A stretch of 64,000 bases of DNA from Mucidula mucida. Its lineage: Eukaryota; Basidiomycota; Agaricomycetes; Agaricales; Physalacriaceae. The notes under the pieces were generated by a model that was given only the letters and a program-made list of their open reading frames with translations, was not told the DNA's origin and did not search any database. The DNA lies in NCBI GenBank assembly GCA_015501055.1, contig JADNYV010000031.1:242927-306926 (forward strand), written 5' to 3'. Positions 32,347 to 44,633 of this stretch are shown here, in pieces (position 1 is the stretch's first letter; the number at the start of each line of letters is the position of its first letter). A program made the translations under genes and the position numbers.

Positions 32347-33036
32347 GTGAAGCTTTGTGTCAGTGTATTGTCCTTTGGTGATGTAAGTGCTAAAGACTTT
32401 ATAGACCCTATGATTCAGAAGTTAGCATTGCAACAAAGCAAGAATCCGCATAGGGCGCGCACACCAAGCCTGTATGCAACCCCAGAAAAATCAATAGGCC
32501 TTCATACCCTTCTTTGTTGTATTGCACACTTGGAACAGGGCCATTGTGACGCGCAAAGCACTGTCAATGCACAATCTATTAAAATCTTATGTCTTCAGAG
32601 ACATGTTTCTATGCTAGAAAGCCAGCTCCAAGTGCTTAGGAATATTAACAAATTGAATGCACGGGAGGAGGTGGTAGTTGATGAAGAAGAAGATGAACAC
32701 GAGGCTCATGTCAATGGCGATGATGATGCTGATCTTTCTAATGGACCTGTTGACCTTTTGTCTGAGATGAGCTATTATCTTGATGAGAACAAGAAATCAC
32801 AACTGGTTATTTATTACAACAAAGCATACTACAAGGCAAGACTATGGGAGACAGGTTTGGATGTACTACTGTCAGATGTTGAGGGAAAAGAAAACGAGGT
32901 CAAGGATGATGACGGAAGTGGCCCATACATTCCATCCCTCAAGTCGCAAATCAAACGCGGCATCATAGCTGGACATTCAGTACCTGGAAGGCCACCATGT
33001 ATTAGTCCAGAGGAGTGGGAGGCAGGAGAACAGTAA
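32347..33036 (+). CDS. unrecognised 229-residue open frame in old transposon
   Basis: One exon, open for 229 codons in a region where other frames are broken. The N-terminal half is helical (LCLQRHVSMLESQLQVLRNI looks like a coiled coil). The middle is strongly acidic (VVVDEEEDEHEAHVNGDDDA) and the C-terminus is basic then proline-rich (SVPGRPPCISPEEWEAGEQ). It faces the end of the minus-strand remnant that starts near 36620. It could be the second gene of that element. No function is proposed. Confidence 0.45.
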   Translation: MKLCVSVLSFGDVSAKDFIDPMIQKLALQQSKNPHRARTPSLYATPEKSIGLHTLLCCIAHLEQGHCDAQSTVNAQSIKILCLQRHVSMLESQLQVLRNINKLNAREEVVVDEEEDEHEAHVNGDDDADLSNGPVDLLSEMSYYLDENKKSQLVIYYNKAYYKARLWETGLDVLLSDVEGKENEVKDDDGSGPYIPSLKSQIKRGIIAGHSVPGRPPCISPEEWEAGEQ

Positions 33037-33039
33037 ATA

Positions 33040-36000
33040 CCCTTAGGCTATCAACTGTTTAATGACCATGTGTATTCTCTTCTGCCTACATCAGCCTGTG
33101 AGGATTCAATGCTGAGACCAGTATCAAAGAAGCCGGAGTACAAGTGCACGTCAGGATCCAAATGTTGAGAATTGTTAACGGAAGCTTGTAAACTTGCCGG
33201 AGGTGGCCGTGAAACACCGTTCGTTCATCTTGTAGGCTGTGAAATGGTACTGGTCTGGCCAGTGAAAGGATTACCAGTGTTGCTATATCCCCGTATAATT
33301 GCTTGGTGATTTTCAATGGCGCGTCTGAATATCTTGTCCGTGAAATAGAGATAATGGTTCAGTGATGAGGGGATGAACTGTGAAATAAGTTTGGCACTCC
33401 GAAGCTGAGCTAAGTTCAACAAGATGTCAACAGGACAAATATTGTGACGAATCTCATTCCTGAGACGCAAAACCTTCTTGCGTTCCTAATATGTCTTGCG
33501 GGTTCGAGTAATTGGATATTGGTGTGCAGCACAATCATGAATAACGCTGACAGCTGCCAGACAACACTGTTAAGTTATTAATAGGATAACAACTTGGAAT
33601 GAGAGCAGCAATACTCACCCTCAAGGAGATGAACACTGGCCCGCCCGCTTGCACTATCAAGGCAGGAAACCAATATGGCAAGATTTTGTCTGTCCTAACC
33701 TCGAAAGGTTGTACAAGAACATCAACAATTGTGTGGTGTTTGAGATTCTTGTGTATCTCAACAACCTTTCCAACAAGAGTTTCATTGTTAATGTCAAAGA
33801 TCCCAAACATCTCGTATCGCAGAATGTCACCATTTGCCAAGGTAACCATAGAGCACTTTTGCGTCAAAGTATCAGGACTGATGACCTGTTCTGCCTTCTC
33901 AGAATTAATGGAGAAGGTGTGCGTGTCCTTCCAGGGTACCACTGGTGTCAAAGCAAGAGGCTGGTACGTGTCTGTGTATGAAATCAGTAGAGCTACAATG
34001 CTGAGTATATGAGTGTTTATTACCATGTCTTAACAAGCTCCGACATTACTATAAACTTGAGAAGAATCTTGTCCTGAATGAGATTCCGTATAAAGTTCCC
34101 CGCTTGGCGCCATTGGTTGAGTACCATGTTAAAAATGTAGCCGCCATTGATTAAGTGTCGAATGGCATGGAGATGTGAGAACATCATTGAGATATTGAGA
34201 CTTGGTGCATGTCAATTGGAATGGATACTCCTCATGCGGATCACAAAGTTGAAAGACTCGACACCCTTGGTGGCAGACAATAGAGCAGGTCCAAATCACC
34301 AAATATGTTCTATAATATGGATGATTACATAAAACTTTGGCTTATTAAACCGTGCCATGTTTTACAGCACTGTTTGTGCTAGAAAGTTATTGACAGCAGT
34401 TGATAAGTCGCTCTAAATCATTGTAAGTGACTACACATGCCCTATAGCCAATGCAGAACTAACCAGATATTGTGTTTTGTTATTAATGACCAGTCGGAAT
34501 GCAAGTGTGCACAACTGGTGTAATGCCAGCCATACTTTGTAGGCGGGGTCTGGTATCATGTCGTAGAGAACCTGAGGAATAATCTGTATAACGGCATAAA
34601 AGTCTCGTCCGGTCAGGGAGCCTGCATACTGTACAAGTGTATGTCCACGGGGCTTGTCAATACCAAGACCATCAATGTTGACACTGTTAATGTGTGTCTT
34701 GAGAATATTCTTGTTTTCAGTGTTCTGTTGTGAGACAGCATCTCTCCAGAAGTATTTAACGAATCCCAAGAGAATGACATGCAAGATCTCAATGGGAGAG
34801 TCAGTTGTAGGATCAAACTCTGAGAATCAAAGATCAGCCCAAGTCTTACTTGAATCATCAATGTGTACTTGCCTTCAAGACGGAGACACGAGCTCCACAG
34901 ATCATCAGGAAATGTTGCGTGAAGATCCTTTAGAACCTTAATCAAGTGTGCCGTTCCTTGGATGGAAGGATCACTTTTCTGTGCATCTTTAATGGTGGCG
35001 CACATCTGTAAGAGTATGTTGGCAAAATGCTGGAAGTACCAGTTGTGTATACCTGTTGCGGTTGCAATCTTGTCAGCGCCAGTAGAAGCACCACATAGAA
35101 TTTTGTGTAGTTGACTTTTGAGGGCCTCAATAGTACTAGCTTTTGAACGTGGAGTCCCAATCTATCAAAGACAATGAATACAAGATGTATAATAGAATCA
35201 AACATATGCACATTTACAAAGTCTGTGAGGTGCTGTTTCTCGCCACAATCGTTGTTGGCATCTAGCCGTGTCTTGGCAACTTGATAGACCCGACAAAAAC
35301 ATTTTCCTGTCATGCCGATATAACTAGAGAATTCACTTTGCATTGGGTTGTTGCCGTTCATTCCAAGAATTCAGGGATAGAAAAGGACCATCTCCTTTAA
35401 AACACAGTCATATGCTTTGATTCCATTGTTTTTGTATACCTCACTAGGTCATTAATAGGTGAATACTCACAGCCGTGAATAAAGTTCATGTACAGAAGCA
35501 TTTTAACAACGGCATTAAACATTTTGAGAGGCGGAGCAACATTTGAGGTAGCCAGAAAATGAATGTTGGTTAGCAGATGGACAAGTTTTGGGGAAAGCCC
35601 AGCAAGCGTAAAGAGAATGGAGTTGTGTTTGTTCCACTTTTTTGAGACGTTTTCCAATGTGTTGTTACAGTAGACCCACAACGGTACTGATATCATTATA
35701 CATCCATTAGCTTTCTCTTGTATGGGATTTGGGGCAGCTATACTGCATGGTTTAAACTGAAGGGACTCGCTATTTCCCCAATCTCCAGACCAAGCAATTA
35801 ATTCAATTCTTGACGGATCTGGGAGACTGTGAAAGTGATGTAATTTCTAAAACTCATGGAAGGATGACATGAACGAGGTCAAAGGAATCTCTTTGCAGGC
35901 CTGGCCATGGCTGAGATCAATGACCAGAGTTGGTAGGGAGGATGAGGATGCAGTCGCTGCACCTTCGCCCACATCTAACCATCTTGCATAAATCATTGTG

Positions 36001-36620
36001 AAGGCAAGACTGGTCCATAATATCCATCATTCCCAAAAAGCACAAGTGTCGGCTCATTCACAAAGTAATTGTGCTTGTTATGCCGCACCATGGGAGCCGC
36101 AAAGAACTATTGACTTTGTCCTTCCAGAAGATGTCTCTGAGTTTGTCTCTGAGCCCGGATCGTCCATTGTCGTGTCCATATATTAATCTGCATAGGAGAA
36201 TTGACCGGATGACACAGGATCTGGATCAGCATCATAAATGGGTTGAGAAAACCAGGGGAGGTTAAAATCATTGTAGAGAAAATCAGGATTGTCGGAGGCG
36301 GTTACTGGCCCAGGTATAGTGATGGAGGTGCTGGCGGATGTCACATCGTCAATAATATCAAAGTCCTCATTAATGATTTGCGAGGGGCTGCTGGCAACGC
36401 AAATGGGACTCAAGCCACTATCTGTGGCTCTCGAGATTCTGCGGATATGGCCAATATAGTTGTCAGATTCTTTGTGTCGAATGGCTGCACTCTTCGTCAT
36501 CCAGGCTGTTCCGCAACCAATAATGCAGAGGTATTCTGTCCGGTGTGTTAATAAGCTATAGAGTTCGGACCGACAGGCCATGGTATTGGAAATTGTGGCA
36601 GTAAATACAAGAGCATGCAT
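33040..36620 (-). pseudogene. large Agaricomycete transposon protein, heavily decayed
   Basis: Reading down from 36620: a possible zinc-finger start (TEYLCIIGCGTAW...AIRHKE); a broken stretch; VSKKWNKHNSILFTLAGLSP near 35640; NNPMQSEFSSYIGMTGKCFC near 35350; LLGFVKYFWRDAVSQQNTE and AGSLTGRDF near 34770-34630; a broken stretch (FGPALLSATKGVESFNF); LLISYTDTYQPLALTPVVPW near 33970; and a tail near 33480 (RLRNEIRHNICPVDILLNL). This succession of phrases matches a large uncharacterised protein that recurs in mushroom genomes next to transposons. I cannot name its superfamily with confidence. Stops and frameshifts occur about every 100-150 codons. Confidence 0.6.
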
Positions 36621-37630
36621 ATGGGAATTACAGTGTCAAAACGGATGTTGGAAAATTTGTGTCGCGGTTAGTGGAAAAGAAGTAACTGTGCCGCAGGCAG
36701 ATGAGTGATGATGCCCTTACTTATGTGAAGTGTTTTACCATTTGGCAATGTAAATTCCTTCTACATCTCAAATCGGCTTTGGACGTGTTGCTACATGAGC
36801 TATAGGACCTCGGTGTTGAGCATGATTGTCTCTCGCTCTAATTTCACTGCTAGATTTTACTGCTAGCATCTGATTCAACCTCCTCCGTCTAGGCTCGCTC
36901 TTTGGCATCAAGGCCTAATGTACTGGTTCCCAACAATAAGTAGGCAGGATTAGATGGACTTGAAGTGTTCATATTATCTCTTAAAGGTCGCTGGATAGGA
37001 GAGCACTGGTTCTAGAATGTTTTAGGTGCGTAGCCAGTGCACCATACTGCCCCGTTTAATCATGATCTTCCAGGACGTTGTCTGGCAGTGGGACAACCTC
37101 CTCAAGATTCCGTGTATTATTGACCACCTCGTGTCAACTGCCTTCTGCCGTCCCTCTGCAAGGAGCCTTGACCAGGAGCATTGCTACAGTCCAACTCTAA
37201 CCCCACCTCCCAGCAACTTTTCCATCATCCACACTCTGTCGCCATTGTTCTAAAAATTCCCCCGTGTTACAAATTGGATGGACACAGTGTCTGAGGCCCT
37301 GCCAATGTGTGCCCTTGGCCGCATGATGCCTGCCCGTGCGCAATGATTTACCATGAGGGCTATAATTGCTCATATATGGTGTGTCCTCAATCTTAGGTTC
37401 TCTCATGAGATATCCAAGTGGCTTTGAGGCATAGGGGGACCGATGTAGAAGCACACAACTAGTCCATACTGAGTTTGCCTTGTCCTTGCTGCCAACTTTT
37501 TGCACCAGCCTTATACCTTGTTCTGCCCCTCCACACTGTATCCAACTGGTTCATATACCAGTATGGCACTCTAGTTTACATCCTTACTAGTTCCCGAGTA
37601 GTGCTTTTGTCGCCCACAAGTGAATGCTAT
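36621..37630. other. no gene seen; flank of old transposon
   Basis: About 1 kb without a convincing coding region. The sequence changes abruptly near 37630 into the reverse complement of the motif AAGAACGACAAAAG found at 7480 and 18030. That point probably marks the edge of the old element or a recombination joint. Confidence 0.4.
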
Positions 37631-37831
37631 TATACTTTTGTCGTTCTTCACCTGGTGGACGGACAAGTAGTACAGCCATCACCTGAAGAGGTTTGTATCT
37701 TCTTCTTCTTCTTTTCCTAGTGTTTAACGTTAATATCGTATATCAGAAATCAGAGCTACCGCCGCTCAAACCCCACGACGTATGTTTCTTCTCCCATCAC
37801 ATCACATCATCACAACGCGCTCTTCTTACTA

Positions 37832-38400
37832 ATGCCCTCACCCCAGATCTCCACCGGCGTAAAGTCCTCGCAACCCACCGCGTCCCCTCCAATGCGTATA
37901 TCCTCCGAGTCTGGGTGGGCACACGACCTCGGTAGCTGCGGCGACCAGACTGGGACGTGTACGTTCCCTTCCCTTCCCTCCTTCCCCTTACTCTTTTCAA
38001 CTTACTTACTTTTCAAAGGTCTAACCGCGACGTTCTGCCCATGCATCGTCTTTGGCCGCAACAGCGATCGCCTCGAGCACCTCCGCAAAACCGGCCGGCC
38101 CCATCCTGATCCTAACGGCGACGGATGTTGCTCGGACGCATGCGTCGTCTACGCCGGGTGTATACCGTTTTGTGGGTGTTGGAAGCTGCACGTGAGTTGT
38201 ACCGTTCACGCCAGTGTTTTTTTTTTTTGTTGATGATACGCTAGTCGGAGCTACGCGGAGAAGTTCGTGGGCGCTACACAATTGAGAAGAGCGATAAATG
38301 GTATCAACGGTTAGCCCCGATGATGTGTTGTGCGCTGGGATTGGTACAGGAGAGTCGGCAGATCCAGTGCGAGGAGGAGAGAATTGGGGTTGTGGTATGA
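37832..38400 (+). CDS. PLAC8 family cysteine-rich protein (copy 2)
   Basis: Exons 37832-37958, 38019-38191 and 38245-38400 correspond one to one with the copy at 6693-7252 and join in frame. The conserved PLAC8 parts are the same (LCPCIVFG is FCPCIVFG here; GGCCSDACVVYASCIP is DGCCSDACVVYAGCIP). The intron at 38192-38244 has gained a long T run. The F-box C-terminal relic follows in the opposite orientation, so the two are convergent, as they are at 43035-44726. Confidence 0.85.
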
Positions 38401-38550
38401 CATGTGGCAGAGTCGTATTTATTTTTATTATTATTATAGAGGTTCTGAATTGTATTTTGCAGCGATTCGGTTTGTATGACACTCCATGTAAGCATTGAAA
38501 AGTATTTATTCTGTGTGTACATTCCTACGCTCGAAACCACTAAGCAACGT

Positions 38551-38775
38551 TCACTGTAAAGACCCACCGATTGCCTCCCTGGCCATCGTCCTCTCCAAAA
38601 ATACGCGCAGCTCGTGCGGACTTTCCATGTGGCGGCGGACCGTGACGAGGAGAACAAAGTGGTGGACAGTCGATAAAGAGCTGTCCCAACAAAGGCTGAA
38701 CTGTACCAATCGTGCTTCGATTAAGCTTATCATGCCCTTCAGGCCAAACCCATTTATCCCATCAAGCTCCAGCAT
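38551..38775 (-). pseudogene. F-box/LRR-type protein, C-terminal exon (open, 74 residues)
   Basis: The frame MLELDGINGFGLKGMISLIE through ESPHELRVFLERTMAREAIG is uninterrupted and is the best-preserved version of this exon in the window. A perfect branch-point-like TACTAAC precedes it at about 38812 on the minus strand. No F-box domain is attached, since the sequence upstream is the XZ repeat. It is either a relic or the last exon of an unrecognised chimeric gene. Confidence 0.5.
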
Positions 38776-40560
38776 GTCATATTGCCCAACTTGAGGAACC
38801 CTCCTCAGTTAGTACGTTGAACTCCACCCTTTTCCGTCACCCCGAGGTATTAGCAACATTCCTGTCCAGTACACCTTGAATCTCGGTACGGCTCAAGCTT
38901 CCTTGGTGCAGTCTTTCCCCCAAGTCCTGACCTTAGAGATAGCCCGAGCATGAGGGAGATGCGACCGAGAAGTATATGTAAAGCGATGGGGCTTACCGCG
39001 AGAGAAGCCAGAAGCCTGTACGATGCAATGCCAGGGACCCAGCATATCAAACGCGCGACGGAGAGAAGGTGACAGCACACGAGTACAGTCATCTGTGCAA
39101 CACGACATACCGTGTACATGCACCATCCATACTTACCAAGTTGAGTCGAACACTCACAGGCCACGACTGTTCTCCCCAGCACCTCCCGAGTCGTTTCGCC
39201 CGTCTGTATCATTGCTGAAAGGCGTCTAGATGAGCGACGGTGAGGCAGAAATGGCTAGAGGACGATTGACTCACAGTGAATGCCCCGTACCGTCAGATTG
39301 AGCGAGGTGTTGTGTCTCCCGCAAGTGTGCAGAGATCGACGGTCGGGAACATCTCGAGTACCAATTCAGGGCGGGGCGGTTCCTTGTCAGGCGCGAATAC
39401 AGTCGTTATCCATTCACAAGTTGAACGGGATAGCTAAGACAAACCAAGGTGAGTTAATTTTGGGTAGATCAATGATAACCCACCAATGAAGAGAGCGGGG
39501 CTATCGAACAGCCCCAGCTTGATCATCATCCCAAGGCATCGCGAATGCCATTGATTTCCTCATCGTGGGACACGAAATTAACAATTGTGAGCAAGCTAAT
39601 CAAGACAAGGACAAGAAGAAACTAGGCCGTCAAAGTTCATCGAAGCAGGATTTATGTCAATCCGGTGTATACATTGAGTATTGCTTTGAAAGAACCAAAC
39701 TCACTCAACGGGAACGTCAGCGACCAGACACCGGCTGAACAGGGTTCAATGAAATGACCTGAATGACTACAGGTTCAGCATCGACACGACGTTGAAAGTC
39801 GTTGACCTACCCGTTAAGTTCAACACTCCCCACATTACCGGCACAAAGCTTCGTGGCGCCATCGTCACCCTGCACGTAGTCAATCGGAAATACGAAAGTG
39901 GTCAAGTCCGTTGAGAAATATCACCGGCGCTAAGCCAGTTGACAGTCCGTAGCCTCGCGTTGATCGTCGACCTTCACCCGGCACATAGCCAAAGTAAAGA
40001 CCGCCACAGACTCCAAAGAGCGAGATACTGGGAAGTCTTAAAGTAGTTGACGTAGACGTCTAGAGGAAACAAAACGGTTAGTCAAACGAACACTCTGCCA
40101 GTGAGAACCATAGACATACCCTCGAAGGGTCTTATATACTTGCCTTTGTCGGATATGAGTGCAGCGTCTGTGGTGATGATCAGTCGCGATTGCTTGACAC
40201 AAGCAAGAAAACACAGCAGAAATTGCTGGCAGCAATGGGCCTATGGGCGAAAGTAAGTGCAAGGTTACGACATGACAAATGAGAACATACCAGAGAGGCA
40301 AGCGGGCTCTTGAGGACCAGTCCAAAGGAAGTCGTTCAAAGTCGTCCGAGAACCCAAGAAGTAGAGGGTCAATATCAACGGCAGCTCCGCGTACGCTGCT
40401 TGTAAAGGAGGCGCTATCGCCACGCCGTTGGACATCATCCACCCCAATGGAACATAGCCGGAGAGACTGTTACGCGCGCACGCGTTGAATACTCGGATAC
40501 AGTCCATTGCTTTGATTCCGGTGCCGTGTCGTGAACTCGGTAGGTTGTTCCCACCCAAGT
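38776..40560 (-). repeat. XZ repeat copy 2
   Basis: Reverse-complement match to 4660-6370. The parts nearest the F-box tail are the most similar. It shares the open stretch LPLDWSSRARLPLWYVLICH (near 40330) with copy 1 (near 4820). The repeat stops abruptly near 40560. Confidence 0.65.
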
Positions 40561-40867
40561 CAGTTGATCTGATTTTGACGAGATCCCAGTGAAATCCTTG
40601 CCCTAGCCGTTCTCATCATCGAGTGACTTTTGAACATTCCTGTCCGGGGCGCGTGGATAGGCGTGGATCGACTTTGACAGGTTCAGAAGCCGTGCTGACT
40701 TCGTATCCCCGATTCGTGACGGCTTGATCTGTGATACGCGATAAATCGAGGAAATAGTACGTTCTCCTTGTGTTTGAGTTTAGGTTCTAACTGTGTTCTA
40801 CAGATACATTGTCTGTCAAGTGCGCTGTGTAAGATGAGAAGCTTCAGTACTACCGATGACTAGTTAT
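40561..40867. other. no feature seen
   Basis: About 300 bp of unique sequence between XZ copy 2 and V copy 2, without convincing coding potential. Confidence 0.4.
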
Positions 40868-41345
40868 TTACATGTCGTTCTTGACTTGCCTTGTGCCACT
40901 CCTGGCGGGTGGGGGTTCTTTCTTGAAAGTACACTTGGGATGGCAGGGGAAACTATAGGCAAAATTTCCCAGGGTTTACGGTGGAATGGACAGAAGGTAT
41001 ATAGAGAACGGGGCCTACAAAGCAGTAGAGAACCAATAGAAATCGATTTGAAGTACGTAACTGGGGAGGTACTCCCACGAGCCCGCGCTCTGTACTTCGA
41101 CACCACGGAGGAGGAGACGTCCATCAGAAGACACGACCGTCTTCGCCAGCACGACCATCCTCGCCAGCACAACCATCCTCGCCAGCACAACCATCCTCGC
41201 CAGCACAACCATCCTCGCCAGCACGCCCTCTCCTCGCCATGCAGCCATAGCCAGCACGCGCATTCCAGCGAAGGAGTGGAGAGCATGCGCCGAGGGTTGG
41301 AGGGCGCCAGTTTTCGATTAATGGGAGCGGGACCGCACATCCCTA
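40868..41345 (+). repeat. V repeat copy 2, with 18-bp minisatellite
   Basis: Inverted partner of 10016-10340. Inside, 41132-41221 is five tandem 18-bp units (consensus CACAACCATCCTCGCCAG). These keep the frame and would encode repeats of HNHPRQ within an open frame of about 220 codons (40856-41518). The partner at 10100-10140 has only about two units. Protein identity unknown. Confidence 0.65.
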
Positions 41346-41394
41346 TTCATGTCCTTGCCAAAGGTAGCCCTCTATTCGTAGCTCACGGCCACCT

Positions 41395-42055
41395 CACTGA
41401 TCCTCGATCCACAGCGCATCATCAAGGTAGAGTTTGTCGTTTCCCTGTACCTGTCGCGTGCATTAATCCAATATCCAGGAGACCGAGCGGCTCGTCGCTG
41501 ATCCCGCCCCCGGCATAACCGCCTCGCCGCACGGAGGACAATCTGCGCTACTTTGATGTCACGATCCAAGGACCTGACGGGAGCCCGTTCGCTTGTGCGT
41601 CGTCACTGCAGGCTCGTAGTCAAACTGGGCTAATCCGAGGATATTCCGCCTAGAGTTGTTCCTTCCCAAAGAGTACCCGATGGCGCCGCCCAAGGTCCGC
41701 TTTTTACCAAGATCTACCACCCGAATATCGGTGTGTTTCTGTGGTCACTGCCGTCTTTGCGCGTCCTCATAAAGACACAGATAAACTTGGCCGGATTTGT
41801 CTTGATATCTTGAAAGGTCTTTCCCACTCCCTTTTGGCAATCCCCATCACCATTACACTTATGCTACCTGCTATCAACAGATAAATGGTCGCCCGCCCTT
41901 CAAATCCGAACGGTTCTGTTGTCTATACAAGCTTTACTGAGCGCCCCCAACCCAGATGACCCGCTTGCCACGATGTCGCCAAGCACTACAAGGAGAACGA
42001 GCAGGACGCGCAGAGAGTCAGTAAGGAGTGGACACAGCTGTATGCTTCGGGCTAG
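41395..42055 (+). pseudogene. ubiquitin-conjugating enzyme E2, UBC13-like, pseudogene
   Basis: Pieces in order: PQRIIK ending at 41426; ETERLVADPAPGITASPH from 41479; [56 protein letters not shown] with the catalytic Cys present; [20 protein letters not shown]; and a tail [16 protein letters not shown] with stop at 42053-42055. Introns are short GT-AG. The frame is broken three times: an extra G near 41534, a missing base in the T run at 41701, and a missing base near 41970. The start codon was not found. Intact UBC13-type enzymes make Lys63-linked ubiquitin chains; this copy cannot. Confidence 0.85.
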
Positions 42056-43034
42056 ATGTTCTTGTACTATTCTGTGTAACCCTATCATCTCATTTTATCC
42101 ATTTCAGTTCGCGCAGGTGGTCTCAGCCGGTCGTCGATTTCGTGGCGGAATCGCTTTCCCGATTAGGAACATGTCGGCTCTTGTCTTGTCCATCGACTAC
42201 GATTTTGACTTTCAATCGCGGAGTCATTCCCGCCATCCAAAAGCGACTTTTTTTTTTGCTTTCACTTTCTAGCATCTTACATTCCTTTACTGATATAGTC
42301 TCATACAGGGTTTCAACAAATGTTCGTCCACCCTTTGATCCTGTGTAGATTTCTTTCTTTCCCTCAATAAATGACTGACAATCTACCTGCTCCATTTCTT
42401 CTGCATTAACTGGTCATATCCAGTCCTGGTGTGCACTTTATTGTTCCTTACTCGCGCTTTACTATCCCAGGCTTTCACACTTGTCCACATGGCAACACTG
42501 CAAAGGCGCACTCCACGCCGTGAAGACAACAGCAGTTCTCTTTGCCAGGCCAACACATGTGTTGCAACGCTTGATTCAATGGCGTAGTCGTAGCCGCTTT
42601 CTCTAGCGCTCGCATTCCCTGGGTGCTATTCTATCTATCGTACCTTCTTCAACTTGAAATGCGGATGATCTAGATTTGGCGTCATCCAAGAAGCGCACTT
42701 GCGAAACACATCTGTTATTCGAGAAGCATGGCGGGCGACGACTCCGCATCCGAAGGCTTATGATCTCTCATTTTCATAACCTTGAAGTAATCTCGCGGCC
42801 CTGTGGGTTAATCGCCAGCTCGTGGTTGAAGTATAAGGCGGTCATTGCCCAAATAGGAAGGCCGCTCCTTGCCTCTTGCCATCACGACCTTCATTTCTTA
42901 TTCATTGTCGTCATCATCCCCAGATTCCGTACCGCTGGTCGCCACTATTCCAAAATGCGCCGTGTGCTGCTTTCGATCGCGTTTCGCGGACCCAATTTTT
43001 GGTCATCCAATAAAACGTAGCAGAGAATAGCGAT
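42056..43034. other. no gene seen
   Basis: Nearly 1 kb without a supported gene. Contains short frames only and the 5' flank of the F-box gene. Confidence 0.5.
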
Positions 43035-44502
43035 ATGGAAACCACATCTCATATCCTCCCAGTCATGCTGCTCGAATTACCTCTCGAACTGTTGATGAAG
43101 ATAGACGGTTTTGTGAGTAATGTCGACTTTCTCTCTTGTAACTTGTGCTGATCGTTGGTTAGGCGCGCCAGAATGACCGTCTCAATCTTCGACTGACGTG
43201 CACAGTCCTAAATAATGTGGCCGTGGAACAAGTGTTCTTTTCTTTGTCGCTGAACACGTCCTCCGGCCTCGTATGGGAATTCTCGCGCTATAACACCACA
43301 AACATAGCGCGCTACGTCAGGTACCTCAACATCGTCACTGACGCCAAGCCCGACAACGGAAACGGTGCCTTCGATGCAGCCGAATTCGCGCAGGCAATAC
43401 GGCCTTTTGTCTTCGTCATTGGTATATCGTATGTCGCTATCCTATATTTGGCCCACACAATCGTGTTCATCATAAAATATAACTCAGATGGACGTGTCTT
43501 CTCGTCGATAACACATCTTTCCTCCGACCCATCGCCGAGACGCTCGCCTCTCTGCCACGCGTTAGATCTCTGAAGCTTCGTATCGGCAATATAGAGATCC
43601 CGCCTCTGCCATTCCGCGACCTCGTACAGTTCGATGCCACCTTCACGGGCTCGGCGTCCGGCGTACGCTTCATGCAAAGCAACTTCCCCTCCATCTGCGC
43701 CAACTCCCCGCATCTCCAAACCCTCGTCCTCTCCAATCCCATCACATCCCTTCGGCCCTTCGAAGACCATACGCTTCTGCGTCCTCTATGTCAGACAGGC
43801 ATCCGGGAGCTGTATCTACGTCAATGTAGCGCACCACTCTCGTGCTTCGTGGATTCCCCTGCGGTCCTTCGCTCGCTTTCGTTTGTGTCACTGCATGATA
43901 TGCCGCATATGGACGAGCTCTGGACGTTGCTCCGGCGTGAGGAGATCTATCTATCGAAGATGGACGTTGACAGGGTATCTGGCGATTTAATCGATTATGT
44001 TCTGGCATACGAAGGCCTGGAGGTGTTGAAGCTCCGCTGTGAGAACGATAATCCGGTCGACGACGCGCTGGGGCGGAGGTTCTGGCGCGAGGTCGTTGGG
44101 AAGCACCGGGAGACGTTGAGGGAGTTAGAGGTCACTCCGAGGTTTGAAGGTGTCTGGTGTTTTGAGGCGACTCTGGAGAATCAGGTCTTCCGGTGTACGC
44201 ATCTCGAAACGCTGCGCGTGAGCTTCAACTTTAGGTCTATCAGTGACGACTTGGTGAGTTGGGTATTTCTTGTATGGCATAACCTAATCGATGCACGATA
44301 GATGTATCTTATGAGTTCAGTCCAGCCTTCGCTAGGACAGCTCTTTATCGACTCTCCACCACTTTGTTCTCCTCGTCACGGTCCGCCGCCACATGGAAAG
44401 TCCGAAGGAGCCGCGCGTATTTTTATGGAGAGGACAGTGGCTAGGGTGAACTTGTTTCGTATCAAAGGGAATCGGCGGGTCCTTAGAGTGCACGTTGCTT
44501 AG
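43035..44502 (+). CDS. F-box protein with LRR-like C-terminal part
   Basis: Exons 43035-43112, 43163-43428, 43488-44253 and 44302-44502, joining in phase to about 436 residues. The N-terminus ILPVMLLELPLELLMKIDGF, followed by LNLRLTCTVLNNVAVEQVFF, is the F-box pattern. The middle has leucine-rich phrases (LPRVRSLKLRIGNIEIPPLP, HLQTLVLSNPITSLRP, GLEVLKLRCEN). Such proteins recruit substrates to SCF ubiquitin ligases and are highly expanded in mushrooms. The last exon is read in a different frame from the copy at 38551-38775, because about 50 bp at its start are missing here. The C-terminus is therefore probably not native. A PLAC8 relic lies just downstream in convergent orientation. Confidence 0.75.
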
Positions 44503-44633
44503 TGCCCTTGATTCAAGTAGGAATTATGACATGAAGTGTTATACAAACTACAAAGTACAATTCAGAGGACCTGTATAATGATAAAAGTCCAAATACGACC
44601 GTAACTCTGCCCCAAGGGAACATGGTCCAATGA

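Noticed and set aside
41132..41221. Regularly spaced repeats considered as CRISPR
   Set aside because: Units are contiguous 18-mers without unique spacers and the genome is eukaryotic; this is a minisatellite.
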